64,000 bases of DNA from Hymenobacter sublimis (GCF_023101345.1 NZ_CP095848.1:3498001-3562000), one strand, 5' to 3'. Positions 1 through 8,210 are shown, counted from the stretch's first letter. Program-made: numbers and translations. The notes: generated by a model from the letters alone, not told the origin.

Positions 1-90
1 GTTGCCGGCGCGGCGGGCGTGGGGGTACAGGCCCACCGGCTCGGGAGCCCGCAGGGAGTTATGGGGAGCGGAAGTTAGGTCAGGTGCCAT
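1..90 (-). CDS. RidA-family protein, 5' part only (2-aminomuconate deaminase-like)
   Basis: Thirty codons read leftward from an ATG at 88-90 and run off the window edge. The peptide begins MAPDLTSAPHNSLRAPEPVG and continues LYPHARRAGN, which is the N-terminal signature of RidA/YjgF proteins of the 2-aminomuconate deaminase type (a Pro-Val-Gly-x-Tyr-Pro-His-Ala-Arg-Arg stretch). Such enzymes hydrolyse enamine or imine intermediates, and this subgroup is linked to tryptophan degradation through kynurenine. A TAGCTTTG promoter element lies five bases upstream of the ATG. Only the N-terminus is visible, so the subgroup is likely but not certain; neighbours that would confirm the pathway lie outside the window. 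Confidence 0.7.
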   Translation of the reverse strand, partial: MAPDLTSAPHNSLRAPEPVGLYPHARRAGN

Positions 91-95
91 CAGGC

Positions 96-103
96 CAAAG
101 CTA
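96..103 (-). promoter_or_regulatory. Bacteroidota -7 promoter element for the RidA gene
   Basis: On the minus strand this reads TAGCTTTG, an exact match to the Bacteroidota consensus TAnnTTTG, ending five bases before the RidA start codon. No clear -33 TTTG was found at the expected distance. The leader would be extremely short. Confidence 0.45.
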
Positions 104-197
104 CCGAAAAGCGCCGCTTTTCGTAGATAGCGGAAACTCCGCCTTAGGCTGGTGCGGTTGTTGTGCCAACTGGGCTTCTGTTCCCTTGCTTCTTTCC

Positions 198-983
198 ATG
201 AAACACGCTTTTCGCCCCTTGCTGCTGGCCGGTGTATTGGCCATGGCGGCCCCCGCGGTTGCTCAGCAGAAGTTAAAATACCCTAAGCAGCCCGCGGCCA
301 ACGAAATTTATGATGCCGTGGCCCAGCCGGCCGTGCCCCTGGGCGGGCTAGAGGCCTACGCCCAGTACCTGGCCGACAAGCAGCAGTACCCCACGGCGGC
401 CCTGCAAGCCGGCGTACAAGGCACCGTTACGGTAACGTTCGTGGTAGAGAAAACCGGCTCGATTTCCAACGTGGCCGTAGCCCAGCCCGTTAACCCGGCC
501 CTGGATGCGGAGGCCATCCGGCTGATTAAGGGCGGCCCGCGCTGGACACCCGCCCAGCACCGCGGAGGCGTGGTGCGCCAGCGGGTGTCGGTGCCCATCA
601 GCTTCCAGATTCCGGGGGAGGCGGGGGCTGCTACGGCGGCTGGCGGCGCGCCCGCCCCGGCCGGCGTTACTACCCAGGTGGTAGCGCCCGATTCGCCGGC
701 CCGGCCCGTGGGTGGCACCGATGCGTTTTTCGAGTGGATTCAGCAAAACCAGAAGTACCCGGCCCTGGCCCGCCAACGCAAGGTGCAAGGACGCGTGATG
801 ATGGAGTTTGTAGTGGAAAAAGACGGCTCCCTGACGGAAATCAAGCCAGTGAAGCGCCTGGGCTCGGGCCTTGATGAAGAGGCCATCCGGCTAATTAAAG
901 CTGCTCCCAAGTGGCAGCCCGCTTCTTACAAAGGCCAGCCCCTAAAGCAGAAAATGGTGCTACCGGTCGTATTCACGCTTTAG
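198..983 (+). CDS. secreted energy-transducer-like protein with two TonB C-terminal domains
   Basis: A 261-residue protein with a signal peptide (start MKHAFRPLLLAGVLAMAAPA, cut after AVAQ). Two homologous TonB_C modules follow, roughly residues 50-135 and 170-260. Each has the pattern YPxxAxxxxVQGxVxVxFVVEKxGS and DxEAIRLIKxxPxWxPA. A Pro/Ala/Gly-rich linker separates them. TonB_C domains normally contact TonB-dependent receptors or occur in periplasmic assembly proteins. There is no N-terminal transmembrane anchor, so this is probably a free periplasmic protein rather than a true TonB. The ATG at 198 was chosen because the frame open upstream adds 38 residues in front of the signal peptide. 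Confidence 0.85.
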   Translation: MKHAFRPLLLAGVLAMAAPAVAQQKLKYPKQPAANEIYDAVAQPAVPLGGLEAYAQYLADKQQYPTAALQAGVQGTVTVTFVVEKTGSISNVAVAQPVNPALDAEAIRLIKGGPRWTPAQHRGGVVRQRVSVPISFQIPGEAGAATAAGGAPAPAGVTTQVVAPDSPARPVGGTDAFFEWIQQNQKYPALARQRKVQGRVMMEFVVEKDGSLTEIKPVKRLGSGLDEEAIRLIKAAPKWQPASYKGQPLKQKMVLPVVFTL

Positions 984-1000
984 CGGGCACGGGTAATACG

Positions 1001-1046
1001 TAGAAGCCCGTCACGCCCTGATCACGCTCTGCATGACGGGTTTCTA
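1001..1046 (+). terminator. imperfect hairpin after the TonB_C gene
   Basis: A 16-bp stem with one wobble and one mismatch (1001-1016 with 1031-1046) begins 18 bases after the stop codon. The right arm holds the sequence GCATGACGGG, related to intergenic motifs near 27400. No strong T run follows. Confidence 0.45.
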
Positions 1047-1123
1047 GGTACTACCCTACTATCCATACGCTTTAGAATCTGTGAACTTCAGGTGAAAGGC
1101 TGTTTTCGAGGGTACCTCGCGCG

Positions 1124-1170
1124 TTATGCAGAGGCGACGCCAGAGCTGCTCTGGCGTCGCCTCTGCATAA
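1124..1170. repeat. perfect 23-bp inverted repeat with 1-base centre
   Basis: The arms 1124-1146 and 1148-1170 are exact reverse complements around a single T, with core GCAGAGGCGACGCCAGAGC. It lies 140 bases after the TonB_C gene and about 420 before the next gene, with no T run on either side. It could be a back-up terminator or a mobile palindromic element. Confidence 0.85.
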
Positions 1171-1587
1171 GGGCCCTGCATATGAAGGACGAAGCGGTTT
1201 GTCTCGCTTGAGCTAGGTGGCAGCTAGCAGGTCAGAAAGCATTTTAACTTTTCAGCGGTTATACCATGCGCCGGCCAGGTTATCCGCTTGGGCTTTCGTG
1301 GTAAGCGCGACAAGGGGCCAGGAGTACTTCGGCGGAACACGTGGCCATACCTGCGGCCGAATACCGAGTTTCTATTAGCCCTTTCGGTACTTGCCCTTCA
1401 CTCGTTGCCGCGACCCTATTTCTGGCGCTTCCGCAGAATATAGCCTATCGGCTGCGCGTTTGCAGGCAACGTTGGGGCGGTTATTGGTCTCTTTAAAGTA
1501 GTTTCTCCTTGTGTGCGTCAGCCTAGAGTACCCAGGCTGGCAAGTTCAGGTCTGGCCCTGGCGTAGAACTGACTTTCTCTTTCCGTT

Positions 1588-3150
1588 ATGCTTTCCCCCC
1601 TGCCGCTGCTTTCCGCCCCGCCCGTTGCCTTTGGCACGCCGCTACCCTTGCCCACCAGCTTTTCCATCTGGCCCTACCAAACGCGCTTCCGGCAGGCGGC
1701 GCAAACCGTGGCGCAAGGCATATTCGATGCCCTGGACGAGGACCTGGCTCCCTACGTGATGCTGCTGGCCCTGCCGGCCGAAGTAGACGAGGCCGTGGAA
1801 GCCGTACCGGTGTGCCTGGAACCTATCGACTGCGGACTGAACTCGGAAGCATTTGCCGAGGCCCAGGCCCGCGGCCGGTACTACCGCTACCTGCAACCCT
1901 GGAACTCACCCGACCGGGAGCTGATGAGTGAGGAGATGATTCAGCGCAAGCAAACGGCCCTGGGGTTGCGCCAGGCCGTGCAGGAAGTATTGGATGAGCT
2001 GGCCATTGGCTCCCGTTACCTGTACTTTGCCGGGGCGCCTGTGCCCATCAACCAGCACTCCGTGGTGCCGGTGCTGCGCCTCAACCGCAAGGCCATGCAG
2101 GCCTACCCTACCCTGCAGAAAAACCGGTACTACACCGATGGCCGCCTGCTTTCGCACTCCCTGCTGATGGCGGCGGTGCTGCGCTTTCACGAGGAATGCT
2201 TGAAATCGTTGACCGAGCCCGAGCCCGGCTCCGGCCTGCTGGTGCGCCCCCGCGACACCGACGAGATTATTCGCTCGGCCGGCAAGCTGTTCATGGATAC
2301 GCCGGCCCAGGACCTGGGCACCAACCCGGCCGCGGCCAAGCTGTTCACCACCTGCAATACCATTTCCTCCCTGCGTTACGAGGGGGCCGAAGGGGTAGGT
2401 AAGGTGGTGCTGGCCCGTCGCGGCCACCCCAACCTCTCGGAAGTATTCGCCCTCACCTGCCCTACCCCGCTCACCGACTACCGGGCCGTGCGCAAGCTGC
2501 TCGAAATGACTACCCCCGACGTGAGTTTGCTAGCCGATGGCGAAAATGTGTACGCCCTGGGTCGCCAAGTGGGCCAGTACGATGCCAGCCGGGAAGACCT
2601 GTTTGTTATCAACTTTGTGAACCACTACGCCTGGGAGTTTCAGCACGGGGGGCAAGTGCTCATGCGCGCCCACTACGGCATGCCCAGCCTGCCGCGCACC
2701 CGCCTGCACCGGGCCCGCTTCCGCCGCGACTTAAAGCACATATTCCAGCTCACCGACCCCGTCAAAATAGAGCGACTCTGGGACGTGGTAGTAGAAGCCA
2801 GCCGCCAGAAGCACGGCACCCTGCTCGTTATTACCACCGAAGCCCTGGCCGAAGCCGACCGCCTCAAGCTACAATGCACCCTGATTGAGCCCGTGCCGCT
2901 GACGCCCTTAATCACGCGCCTGGTCACGGCCATCGACGGAGCCGTGCTCCTCGACCCGGAAGGCTACTGTTACTCCATCGGCGTCATTCTCGATGGCAAG
3001 GCTTCTGGCCACGGCACCAGCACCCGCGGGGCCCGCTACAACTCCGCCATTCGCTACGTCGACAGCTCCCCCTACCCCTGCCTAGCCATCGTAGTCAGCG
3101 AAGACGGCCTAGTCGACGTCATCACCAAGGAAAGCCTGCGGGAAGAGTAA
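1588..3150 (+). CDS. diadenylate cyclase-like protein: unassigned N-terminal (possible DACN sensor) region plus DisA_N-like domain
   Basis: A 520-residue soluble protein without signal peptide or membrane segment. The C-terminal part, about residues 400-520, looks like a DisA_N / DAC domain. It has a DGA triad at residues 450-452 and a glycine-rich loop GTSTRGARYNSA at 476-487, where classical enzymes carry GTRHRAA. It then continues with PCLAIVVSEDGLVDVI. DAC domains make c-di-AMP from two ATP. The first ~400 residues I cannot assign by motif; they resemble the long N-terminal regions of the 'DACN' putative sensor families linked to stand-alone DisA-like domains. The RHR motif is replaced by R-G-A-R-Y, so activity or product may differ. 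The gene stands alone, with a minus-strand gene downstream. Confidence 0.72.
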   Translation: MLSPLPLLSAPPVAFGTPLPLPTSFSIWPYQTRFRQAAQTVAQGIFDALDEDLAPYVMLLALPAEVDEAVEAVPVCLEPIDCGLNSEAFAEAQARGRYYRYLQPWNSPDRELMSEEMIQRKQTALGLRQAVQEVLDELAIGSRYLYFAGAPVPINQHSVVPVLRLNRKAMQAYPTLQKNRYYTDGRLLSHSLLMAAVLRFHEECLKSLTEPEPGSGLLVRPRDTDEIIRSAGKLFMDTPAQDLGTNPAAAKLFTTCNTISSLRYEGAEGVGKVVLARRGHPNLSEVFALTCPTPLTDYRAVRKLLEMTTPDVSLLADGENVYALGRQVGQYDASREDLFVINFVNHYAWEFQHGGQVLMRAHYGMPSLPRTRLHRARFRRDLKHIFQLTDPVKIERLWDVVVEASRQKHGTLLVITTEALAEADRLKLQCTLIEPVPLTPLITRLVTAIDGAVLLDPEGYCYSIGVILDGKASGHGTSTRGARYNSAIRYVDSSPYPCLAIVVSEDGLVDVITKESLREE

Positions 3151-3162
3151 GCAAAACGGGCG

Positions 3163-3690
3163 TTAATCGGCTTTTGCCAACTTGGCCAATTGCTTCAACT
3201 CGGCAGATCTGACGCTTCGGAGTTCTTGGCTGCGGTTGCAGATGCTGGTAGCAAAATAAGGGGCAATAGGTGTGGGCGCCCCCCCATACAGCGAAGCTTT
3301 TTCGCTGACCTGGAATGCATACACCAACTGCGTGGAGCCCACGTTGAACCGTATGCCACACGCGGAGCCCTGCGTTTCAGTGGATACAAAAACGATGGGT
3401 CCGCTAGGTTGGCCTTTGAACTGCCGCGCCACGGCCAAGGTATAGCGTAACGTTTCGCGCCGGATCAGGCGTATGCGCTGCTCAACCGGCCCCCGGTCCG
3501 ATACTTGCACCGTGTCGGTTGTTACAATGGTTTCCACGCCCGTTACCCGTCCCACGAATATCAGGGCATCCTGCTGGTAGGCCGCCGCAATTTTCTGCTT
3601 CTCAGAACCGCCCCTGTCAACGCAGGAGCAGGCTTTCGCGCCGGATGCTTGAATAAGCAGCAGTAGCACAAGCATTAGAATGATCTTCAT
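3163..3690 (-). CDS. small exported cysteine-rich protein, NTR/TIMP-like
   Basis: A 175-residue protein with a signal peptide (MKIILMLVLLLLIQASGAKA) cut just before CSC. A mature N-terminus Cys-x-Cys, followed by a segment like DALIFVGRVTG, is typical of netrin/TIMP-like (NTR fold) bacterial proteins. Later cysteines in GSACGIRF and SICNRSQEL could form disulfides with the first pair. Known bacterial members have no agreed function; an extracellular binding or inhibitor role is only a guess. It converges with the DisA-like gene, 12 bases between the stop codons. Confidence 0.6.
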   Translation of the reverse strand: MKIILMLVLLLLIQASGAKACSCVDRGGSEKQKIAAAYQQDALIFVGRVTGVETIVTTDTVQVSDRGPVEQRIRLIRRETLRYTLAVARQFKGQPSGPIVFVSTETQGSACGIRFNVGSTQLVYAFQVSEKASLYGGAPTPIAPYFATSICNRSQELRSVRSAELKQLAKLAKAD

Positions 3691-3902
3691 ACTAGAAGGG
3701 AGGTTATGGTCCGTCTTCTACCTACCCGCATGCACCTCCTCTGGGGAAAAGAAGTACGCAGAAACGGTTGCGGGAGGAAGGCTTTGCTACTGGATGCTAA
3801 CCAGTACTCTATTCCACATCGGCCGCCCATAATTTTTCCTTCGCCAGCTAAAAGAATCAGGTATAGTTACTGATTACTACCTGCTACCCTCGCACCTCAA
3901 CT

Positions 3903-4412
3903 TTACTTTAGTTTTGCCCGGAACGACCAAGTGATGCGAAACGTGGCCACTACGTCGCCGGCTTGGTCTAGGCCAGTGCTGGTGCATACGACCGTCCGGC
4001 CCTCGCCAGTCGCGCGGCTTTCAGCAATGGCCTGGCCAATGGCGGCCCCGTCTGCGCTGGTGAAGCGGATGAGGCCCACGGCCTTTTTGTTGAATTCGGC
4101 CTCCAGCCCTACTACCAACATAGAAACCGGTGAGCCGCTTTGCACGTGCATCATGGCTAGCAGGCCACTGGCCATTTCGGCAGCCATGCTCAGGCAGGCA
4201 AAATAGATGCTTCGGAACGGGTTCTGGGTAAGATACTTATACGGCACCGTGACGGTAGCTCGTTCCGGCGTCAGCTCCGCTACCCGCAGCCCGGCCAAGT
4301 AAGCCATGGGCAGGCGCCGCAGCATAAAAAGCCGCAGCTTCAGGGGGTTGCTGATGTCGCGGCAGAATTTTTCCATCCGACCAGTGTCGGGCGCAAGGGG
4401 TTGGGTAGTCAT
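3903..4412 (-). CDS. DUF4442 family hotdog-fold protein
   Basis: A 169-residue cytosolic protein resembling DUF4442/PaaI-type thioesterase-like hotdog proteins. The features are RATVTVPYKYLTQNPFRSIYFACL followed by the long helix segment MAAEMASGLLAM, and a C-terminal strand pair RTVVCTSTGLDQAGDVVATF. Relatives are thought to act on acyl-CoA or related thioesters, but this subgroup has no proven substrate. It is monocistronic by position: 212 bases separate it from the gene at 3163-3690, and 288 bases plus a strong hairpin separate it from the DUF4097 gene upstream. Confidence 0.75.
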   Translation of the reverse strand: MTTQPLAPDTGRMEKFCRDISNPLKLRLFMLRRLPMAYLAGLRVAELTPERATVTVPYKYLTQNPFRSIYFACLSMAAEMASGLLAMMHVQSGSPVSMLVVGLEAEFNKKAVGLIRFTSADGAAIGQAIAESRATGEGRTVVCTSTGLDQAGDVVATFRITWSFRAKLK

Positions 4413-4614
4413 GGCCTTGAGGATGAGTTGGGCGGAAGTTAGGGCCTTTTAGGGAAGCCTTGCCCTTTCAGGTAGCGGCCTCGAAAACTGAGTTCATGGT
4501 TAGCGCTAGTACTCGTAGGTAAGGCTTTTGCGGCGGAGCTCCAACTCCGTCAGCTCCCAATAACCAGCGCGGCAGTGGTGTACGCCACATTGGCAGCTGC
4601 TGCCCACCCGCGAC

Positions 4615-4678
4615 ACGCCCAAAAGCCAGGAGGCGAACAGTAAATAAGTTTACCGTTCGTCTCCTGGCTTTTGGGCGT
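4615..4678 (-). terminator. very long hairpin after the DUF4097 gene
   Basis: Arms of 24 bp (4615-4638 and 4655-4678) pair with a single G-T wobble, and the loop contains a further GTAAA/TTTAC pair. It lies just past the stop codon of the DUF4097 gene at 4701. The position suggests transcription termination or mRNA end protection. No T run follows on the minus strand. Confidence 0.6.
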
Positions 4679-4700
4679 TGTGTTTCGTGAGCGTAAACGC

Positions 4701-5945
4701 CTAGCGCCGGAAGCTCACGTTACCGTAGCGCACTTTGATGTTGACGTTACCCGCCCTGCGAGTTTGTACGGCTCCGAAGCTGCCTTGCATATCAGTGGTA
4801 GACGGGCTGCTTTCCTCAGAATCAACTCTCACCAACCGTTTGTCTACCAACAGCTTGCCGTGGTCGGTATTGACATCAAAGTTAAAGCCGGCTCCGTCCG
4901 GGAAGTTGAGCAGAATGGTGCTGTAGCCCCCATCCACGTTGATCTGCCGAAAGTTTTTGCCGGTGCTACGCACTTCAAAGCTGGGACAGTACTGGAGCTT
5001 CATGTCTAGCTGGTTGCTGAGCTTATCAATGCTGAACTTAGAGAAGCCCGAGCTACCCCGCAGGTTGCGTACTGTACCCAGCACTACGTCGCCGTACTTG
5101 CTGTGCACCGTCAGGTCCTGCACCGAGCCAATGTCGATATCGGAGTAATTGTTGCGCAGCTCCACGGTGCCGCCTTCCGCCAGGCGCAGCTTGGAGTATG
5201 ACGCATCTACGGTGACGCGGCGGGCGTAGGGCACGGCGCACTGAGCGTTACCGACCCGGATGGAGTTGCGGGGTCCTTCCAAACGGGCCGTGCGCAGGCT
5301 GCCGTACTCAATGGCTAGCTCCGTGGCCCCGGTCAGGTCACTGGTCAGACTGATTTCGCCGAACGTGTTGTGCAGGGCCAGGGGCGTATCCTTGGGTACC
5401 CACACGGTGTAATTCACCTCGTAGAGCTTGGTCCGGCTCCAACACTCCCGGGGCATGGCTCCGAAGCGGGAACGAGCCGTGATGCCCCCGGTGACGGGGT
5501 CCTGGTCTTGGAGCTGCACCTGAATCATATCCTGCAGCTGCTGGGCTTTCTCTTCCGTTTCAGCGCGGGTAATGATGTCCACGTCGGTTCGGATTTCAGC
5601 CCGGTTCCACACGTTCACCTGCACCCGACCGTAACGGGTATCTAGGGTGTAGAGCTTGGTGGCACTGGCCGGAAACGTTCGGCTAAGTTTGCGCACTTTT
5701 TCCACCGCTGGGGTAGGCTGCGCCTCATCCTGGGGCCCTTGCCCACTGCCCTGCCGCGCGTCTAGCGGGCTACCCTGCTCAGCAGCGCCAAGCGGAGTCG
5801 TTACAGTAGGCTGCTCGTAATGTACCGTGGTATGGTCGGAAGTTGCTGATAGTTGAGCCCAGGCAGGGCCGCCGGCCACACCCAATACCCCAGTGAGGGC
5901 CAACAGGCGCCCTACGTGGCTAGCGGAAAGCAAAGAACGGTGCAT
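4701..5945 (-). CDS. exported DUF4097-type beta-strand repeat protein
   Basis: A 414-residue protein with an N-terminal signal peptide ending near GGPAWAQ. After a variable Gln/Pro-rich stretch it shows repeated short beta-strand units such as YGRVQVNVWNRAEIRTDVDI, FGEISLTSDLTGATELAIEYG and KYGDVVLGTVRNLRG. This is the pattern of DUF4097/DUF2807-like putative adhesins, which fold as right-handed beta structures at the envelope. It follows the anti-sigma gene by 3 bases and is therefore in the ECF sigma operon. A role as envelope stress sensor or effector is inferred from that context alone. Confidence 0.75.
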   Translation of the reverse strand: MHRSLLSASHVGRLLALTGVLGVAGGPAWAQLSATSDHTTVHYEQPTVTTPLGAAEQGSPLDARQGSGQGPQDEAQPTPAVEKVRKLSRTFPASATKLYTLDTRYGRVQVNVWNRAEIRTDVDIITRAETEEKAQQLQDMIQVQLQDQDPVTGGITARSRFGAMPRECWSRTKLYEVNYTVWVPKDTPLALHNTFGEISLTSDLTGATELAIEYGSLRTARLEGPRNSIRVGNAQCAVPYARRVTVDASYSKLRLAEGGTVELRNNYSDIDIGSVQDLTVHSKYGDVVLGTVRNLRGSSGFSKFSIDKLSNQLDMKLQYCPSFEVRSTGKNFRQINVDGGYSTILLNFPDGAGFNFDVNTDHGKLLVDKRLVRVDSEESSPSTTDMQGSFGAVQTRRAGNVNIKVRYGNVSFRR

Positions 5946-5948
5946 AAC

Positions 5949-6707
5949 CTAGGGAGTTCGGCGGCTCTCCGTCGCTATAAAGGGTTGGGAATGATAGTCG
6001 CGGATCTGCTCCCGGGTGCGTAGCTGCTGATTCAGCAAATCCAGCCGGATTTGCAGGTTGCGGTCCATGGCGTCCAGCACCACTTCCGGCTCCGGGTTGC
6101 GGTACAGCTCAGCGCGCAACTGCTGGTAGGTAGAGTCGAGGCCTTTGAGCTCCTGCTGCCAATCGGCCCGCGGGGCCGTGGCCGGCGCCTCCTTGTCTAA
6201 AGCCTGTAATTCCTGCTGGCGTTCCGTAATTTGGGTAGCGTAGTACGTTTCCATACGATGCACGGCACCAGCCAGCCGCTGCTCTGGCCCAGCGGTGGCG
6301 GGCGTGGCCAGCAGCCCAGCCGAGGTTGCTGCCAGCGGCTGCTCTTCAGAAGCTGCTGTGGCGGGGCGGGCTACAGTTACCTGGTTGTTTCGCGTCCAGT
6401 GAGTAGCCTCAGAGCTATGCTGCCAGAACCAACCGCCTACCATGAGCAGGGCCGCAACAGCCGCTGCAATACCATAGGGGCGAGCCGAACGCACGGCGGT
6501 ATCCGGGGCCAGCGAAGCGGCGGTGGTTTCCGTGGGCTGGGGAGCGTACAGGGGCACAACTTTTAGGGGAGCTACTTGCTCAGCAGCTTCCGGAAGGGTC
6601 AGTTCCAGCTCAATGTCGTCCCACAGATTCGGGCGCGGCTCGAACACATCGAAGTCGGCGCGGTGGCGCTCAACAAAGGCTTCCAGTCCGGTTTTCTTCT
6701 CGTTCAT
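5949..6707 (-). CDS. putative membrane-bound anti-sigma factor
   Basis: A 252-residue protein with one central transmembrane segment (about residues 76-93, IAAAVAALLMVGGWFW). The first 75 residues are cytoplasmic and acidic (FVERHRADFDVFEPRPNLWD), and the periplasmic part is Gln/Glu-rich, helical and probably coiled coil (residues ~140-245). The layout and its place directly after an ECF sigma gene match Bacteroidota anti-sigma proteins. There is no HXXXCXXC zinc motif, so it is not of the ZAS class. It would hold the sigma factor inactive at the membrane; the signal is unknown. Confidence 0.68.
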   Translation of the reverse strand: MNEKKTGLEAFVERHRADFDVFEPRPNLWDDIELELTLPEAAEQVAPLKVVPLYAPQPTETTAASLAPDTAVRSARPYGIAAAVAALLMVGGWFWQHSSEATHWTRNNQVTVARPATAASEEQPLAATSAGLLATPATAGPEQRLAGAVHRMETYYATQITERQQELQALDKEAPATAPRADWQQELKGLDSTYQQLRAELYRNPEPEVVLDAMDRNLQIRLDLLNQQLRTREQIRDYHSQPFIATESRRTP

Positions 6708-6825
6708 GTCAGGTGGTAATGGGCAGGCTGCTGTTTAGCGCGGCGAGCTGGTCTTGAATGGGGGTGGGCCAGCGCGACCATCGACAGTGGCAGCATCAGG
6801 TCGGGGATAAATCGGGGCGCTGGTA

Positions 6826-7389
6826 CTACAATCCGTGCTGGCGAGCTAGCTCCAGGAGCTTCTTACGGGCGCGGCTGTACTGCGACTTCGAAGTGGATTC
6901 AGTGATGTTGAGAATACCGGCAATTTCAGCGTGGTCGTACCCTTCCAGCAAGTACAGGGAAAGCACCACCCGGTAGCCATCGGGCAGCTCTTGCACGCAA
7001 CGCCGCACTACGTCGGCGCGCCAGCCCAAGTCTTCCATGTCGGGACCATGGTCGTCGTGGTCTGGGGCGGCCCCGTCGTGCTGGTCGCCCAGGGGCACCA
7101 ATTGCAGGCGCCGGTTGCGCAGGCAGTTAATGCTTTTGTTGATGACGATGCGCTTCAGCCAAGAGCCGAACGAGGAGTCGCCTTTATAGCTGTGCAGCTC
7201 CCGGAAGGCACTCAGAAACGACTCCTGCAACACATCCTCGGCCTCGGCATAGTCGCCGGTGATGCGCAAGGAGGCATTGAACATGGCTTTGGAGTAGCGC
7301 TTATAAATTTCGGCCTGAGCCCGCCGGTCGCCCAGGCGGCACCGCTCGACTAGCGGGGCGTTGATGTCGGTATACGAAAATGCCTCCAT
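6826..7389 (-). CDS. ECF-type RNA polymerase sigma factor (sigma-70 family)
   Basis: A 187-residue sigma factor with only regions 2 and 4. Region 2 is visible as AEDVLQESFLSAFRELHSY followed by SFGSWLKRIVINKSINCLR (DNA melting and -10 recognition). Region 4 ends in an HTH with DHAEIAGILNITESTSKSQ and SRARKKLLELARQ. The start MEAFSYTDINAPLVERCRLG at 7389 was chosen over an extension of 50 residues that lacks family resemblance. It heads an operon with an anti-sigma protein and a DUF4097 exported protein, 118 and 3 bases apart, so it probably controls its own operon and an envelope response. Confidence 0.92.
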   Translation of the reverse strand: MEAFSYTDINAPLVERCRLGDRRAQAEIYKRYSKAMFNASLRITGDYAEAEDVLQESFLSAFRELHSYKGDSSFGSWLKRIVINKSINCLRNRRLQLVPLGDQHDGAAPDHDDHGPDMEDLGWRADVVRRCVQELPDGYRVVLSLYLLEGYDHAEIAGILNITESTSKSQYSRARKKLLELARQHGL

Positions 7390-7592
7390 AGGGTGCGGCT
7401 GGGTTGGCGGGAGTTCGGAAACGGAAGAATCGTAAATATCCAACTTTCCGGGCAAAAACGACAGGTGCTCTTCAGGTAAGCAAGTGAAAGACAATGGGCC
7501 ACGGGCAGGGTTGCACCGGGTTGCCATCTCACTGCTCATAGCTTATCTTGGAGCTCCATTTGTTTTTGCTCATCTGTTATTTCACTATTAGT

Positions 7593-8153
7593 ATGCGCCT
7601 GCATCATATCAGCCTGGGTTTGCTACTCACTGTCGGCTTAACATCATCCTGCGAGAAGATAGATTTTGGGGATGAAAGCGGTGTAACGGAGAAGACTATT
7701 GCCAACGTTCCGAATGGGCATGTTGATGAGTCGGACTGGAAGCTTGATGACAAATGGAATGACAAGGAAAAGGACTTATTCAAAGACCTACCGGTGGGCA
7801 TTGATGGTACTAAATCCCGACTTGTGACCAATCAACAGTTTGGATTTTATCCTAATCCAGTAAAGCAATTCAGCACCTTTGGTTATAGTTTTGATTTGGC
7901 AAGTCAGGTAAGCGTGGGAACCCAAATCCGCTTTGTCATTGTGAACCGGAAATATAAAGTGATGCAGGAAGGCAACATTGCTTCTCGCAATACACCGTGG
8001 AATCCTCAAACTGGCTTGAGCGGGTTCAGTGTAAGCTTCACAGATGACAAGTACAAAAAAGGGGAGACCTACCGCATGTACTACGTTCTGTACGAACCAG
8101 AACAGCTCGCCTTCCTGGGGAAAGGCCACGGCGACATTGAAATAGCCGATTAA
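7593..8153 (+). CDS. lipoprotein of unknown function
   Basis: A 186-residue lipoprotein: MRLHHISLGLLLTVGLTSSC is a clean type II signal with the lipobox cysteine at residue 20. The mature part is Asp/Lys-rich near the N-terminus and then has a beta-rich C-terminal half with aromatic residues (FGFYPNPVKQFSTFGYSFDL). The YPNPV motif resembles the start of a T9SS sorting domain but is internal and probably coincidental. I do not recognise a family. Its codon use is more AT-rich than that of its neighbours. It converges with the aldehyde dehydrogenase across a shared terminator. Confidence 0.7.
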   Translation: MRLHHISLGLLLTVGLTSSCEKIDFGDESGVTEKTIANVPNGHVDESDWKLDDKWNDKEKDLFKDLPVGIDGTKSRLVTNQQFGFYPNPVKQFSTFGYSFDLASQVSVGTQIRFVIVNRKYKVMQEGNIASRNTPWNPQTGLSGFSVSFTDDKYKKGETYRMYYVLYEPEQLAFLGKGHGDIEIAD

Positions 8154-8156
8154 TAA

Positions 8157-8191
8157 AAAAGCCTGCTCAGTGTAGTACTGAGCAGGCTTTT
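8157..8191. terminator. bidirectional rho-independent terminator
   Basis: A perfect 15-bp stem (AAAAGCCTGCTCAGT with its complement) around a 5-base loop carries A and T runs at either end. It sits between the convergent lipoprotein gene and the aldehyde dehydrogenase gene and can serve both. Confidence 0.92.
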
Positions 8192-8210
8192 CAAGCGGTC
8201 CGCACGTTAC

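Larger units (their letters stand above)
984..1587. other. intergenic region of about 600 bases
   Basis: No convincing gene is seen. The stretch holds the hairpin at 1001-1046, a perfect 23-bp inverted repeat at 1124-1170, and about 400 bases of mixed sequence before the next start codon. No exact TAnnTTTG element was found just ahead of the gene at 1588. Confidence 0.6.

Noticed and set aside
84..197. N-terminal extension of the TonB_C protein from an ATG at 84
   Set aside because: It puts 38 residues in front of a clear signal peptide, and overlaps the RidA start on the other strand.
7390..7539. Upstream extension of the ECF sigma factor
   Set aside because: The extra 50 residues lack sigma features; region 2 fits the start at 7389.
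7830..7860. T9SS-like YPNPV motif in the small lipoprotein
   Set aside because: The motif is in the middle of the protein and the protein has a lipobox; a sorting domain must be C-terminal.
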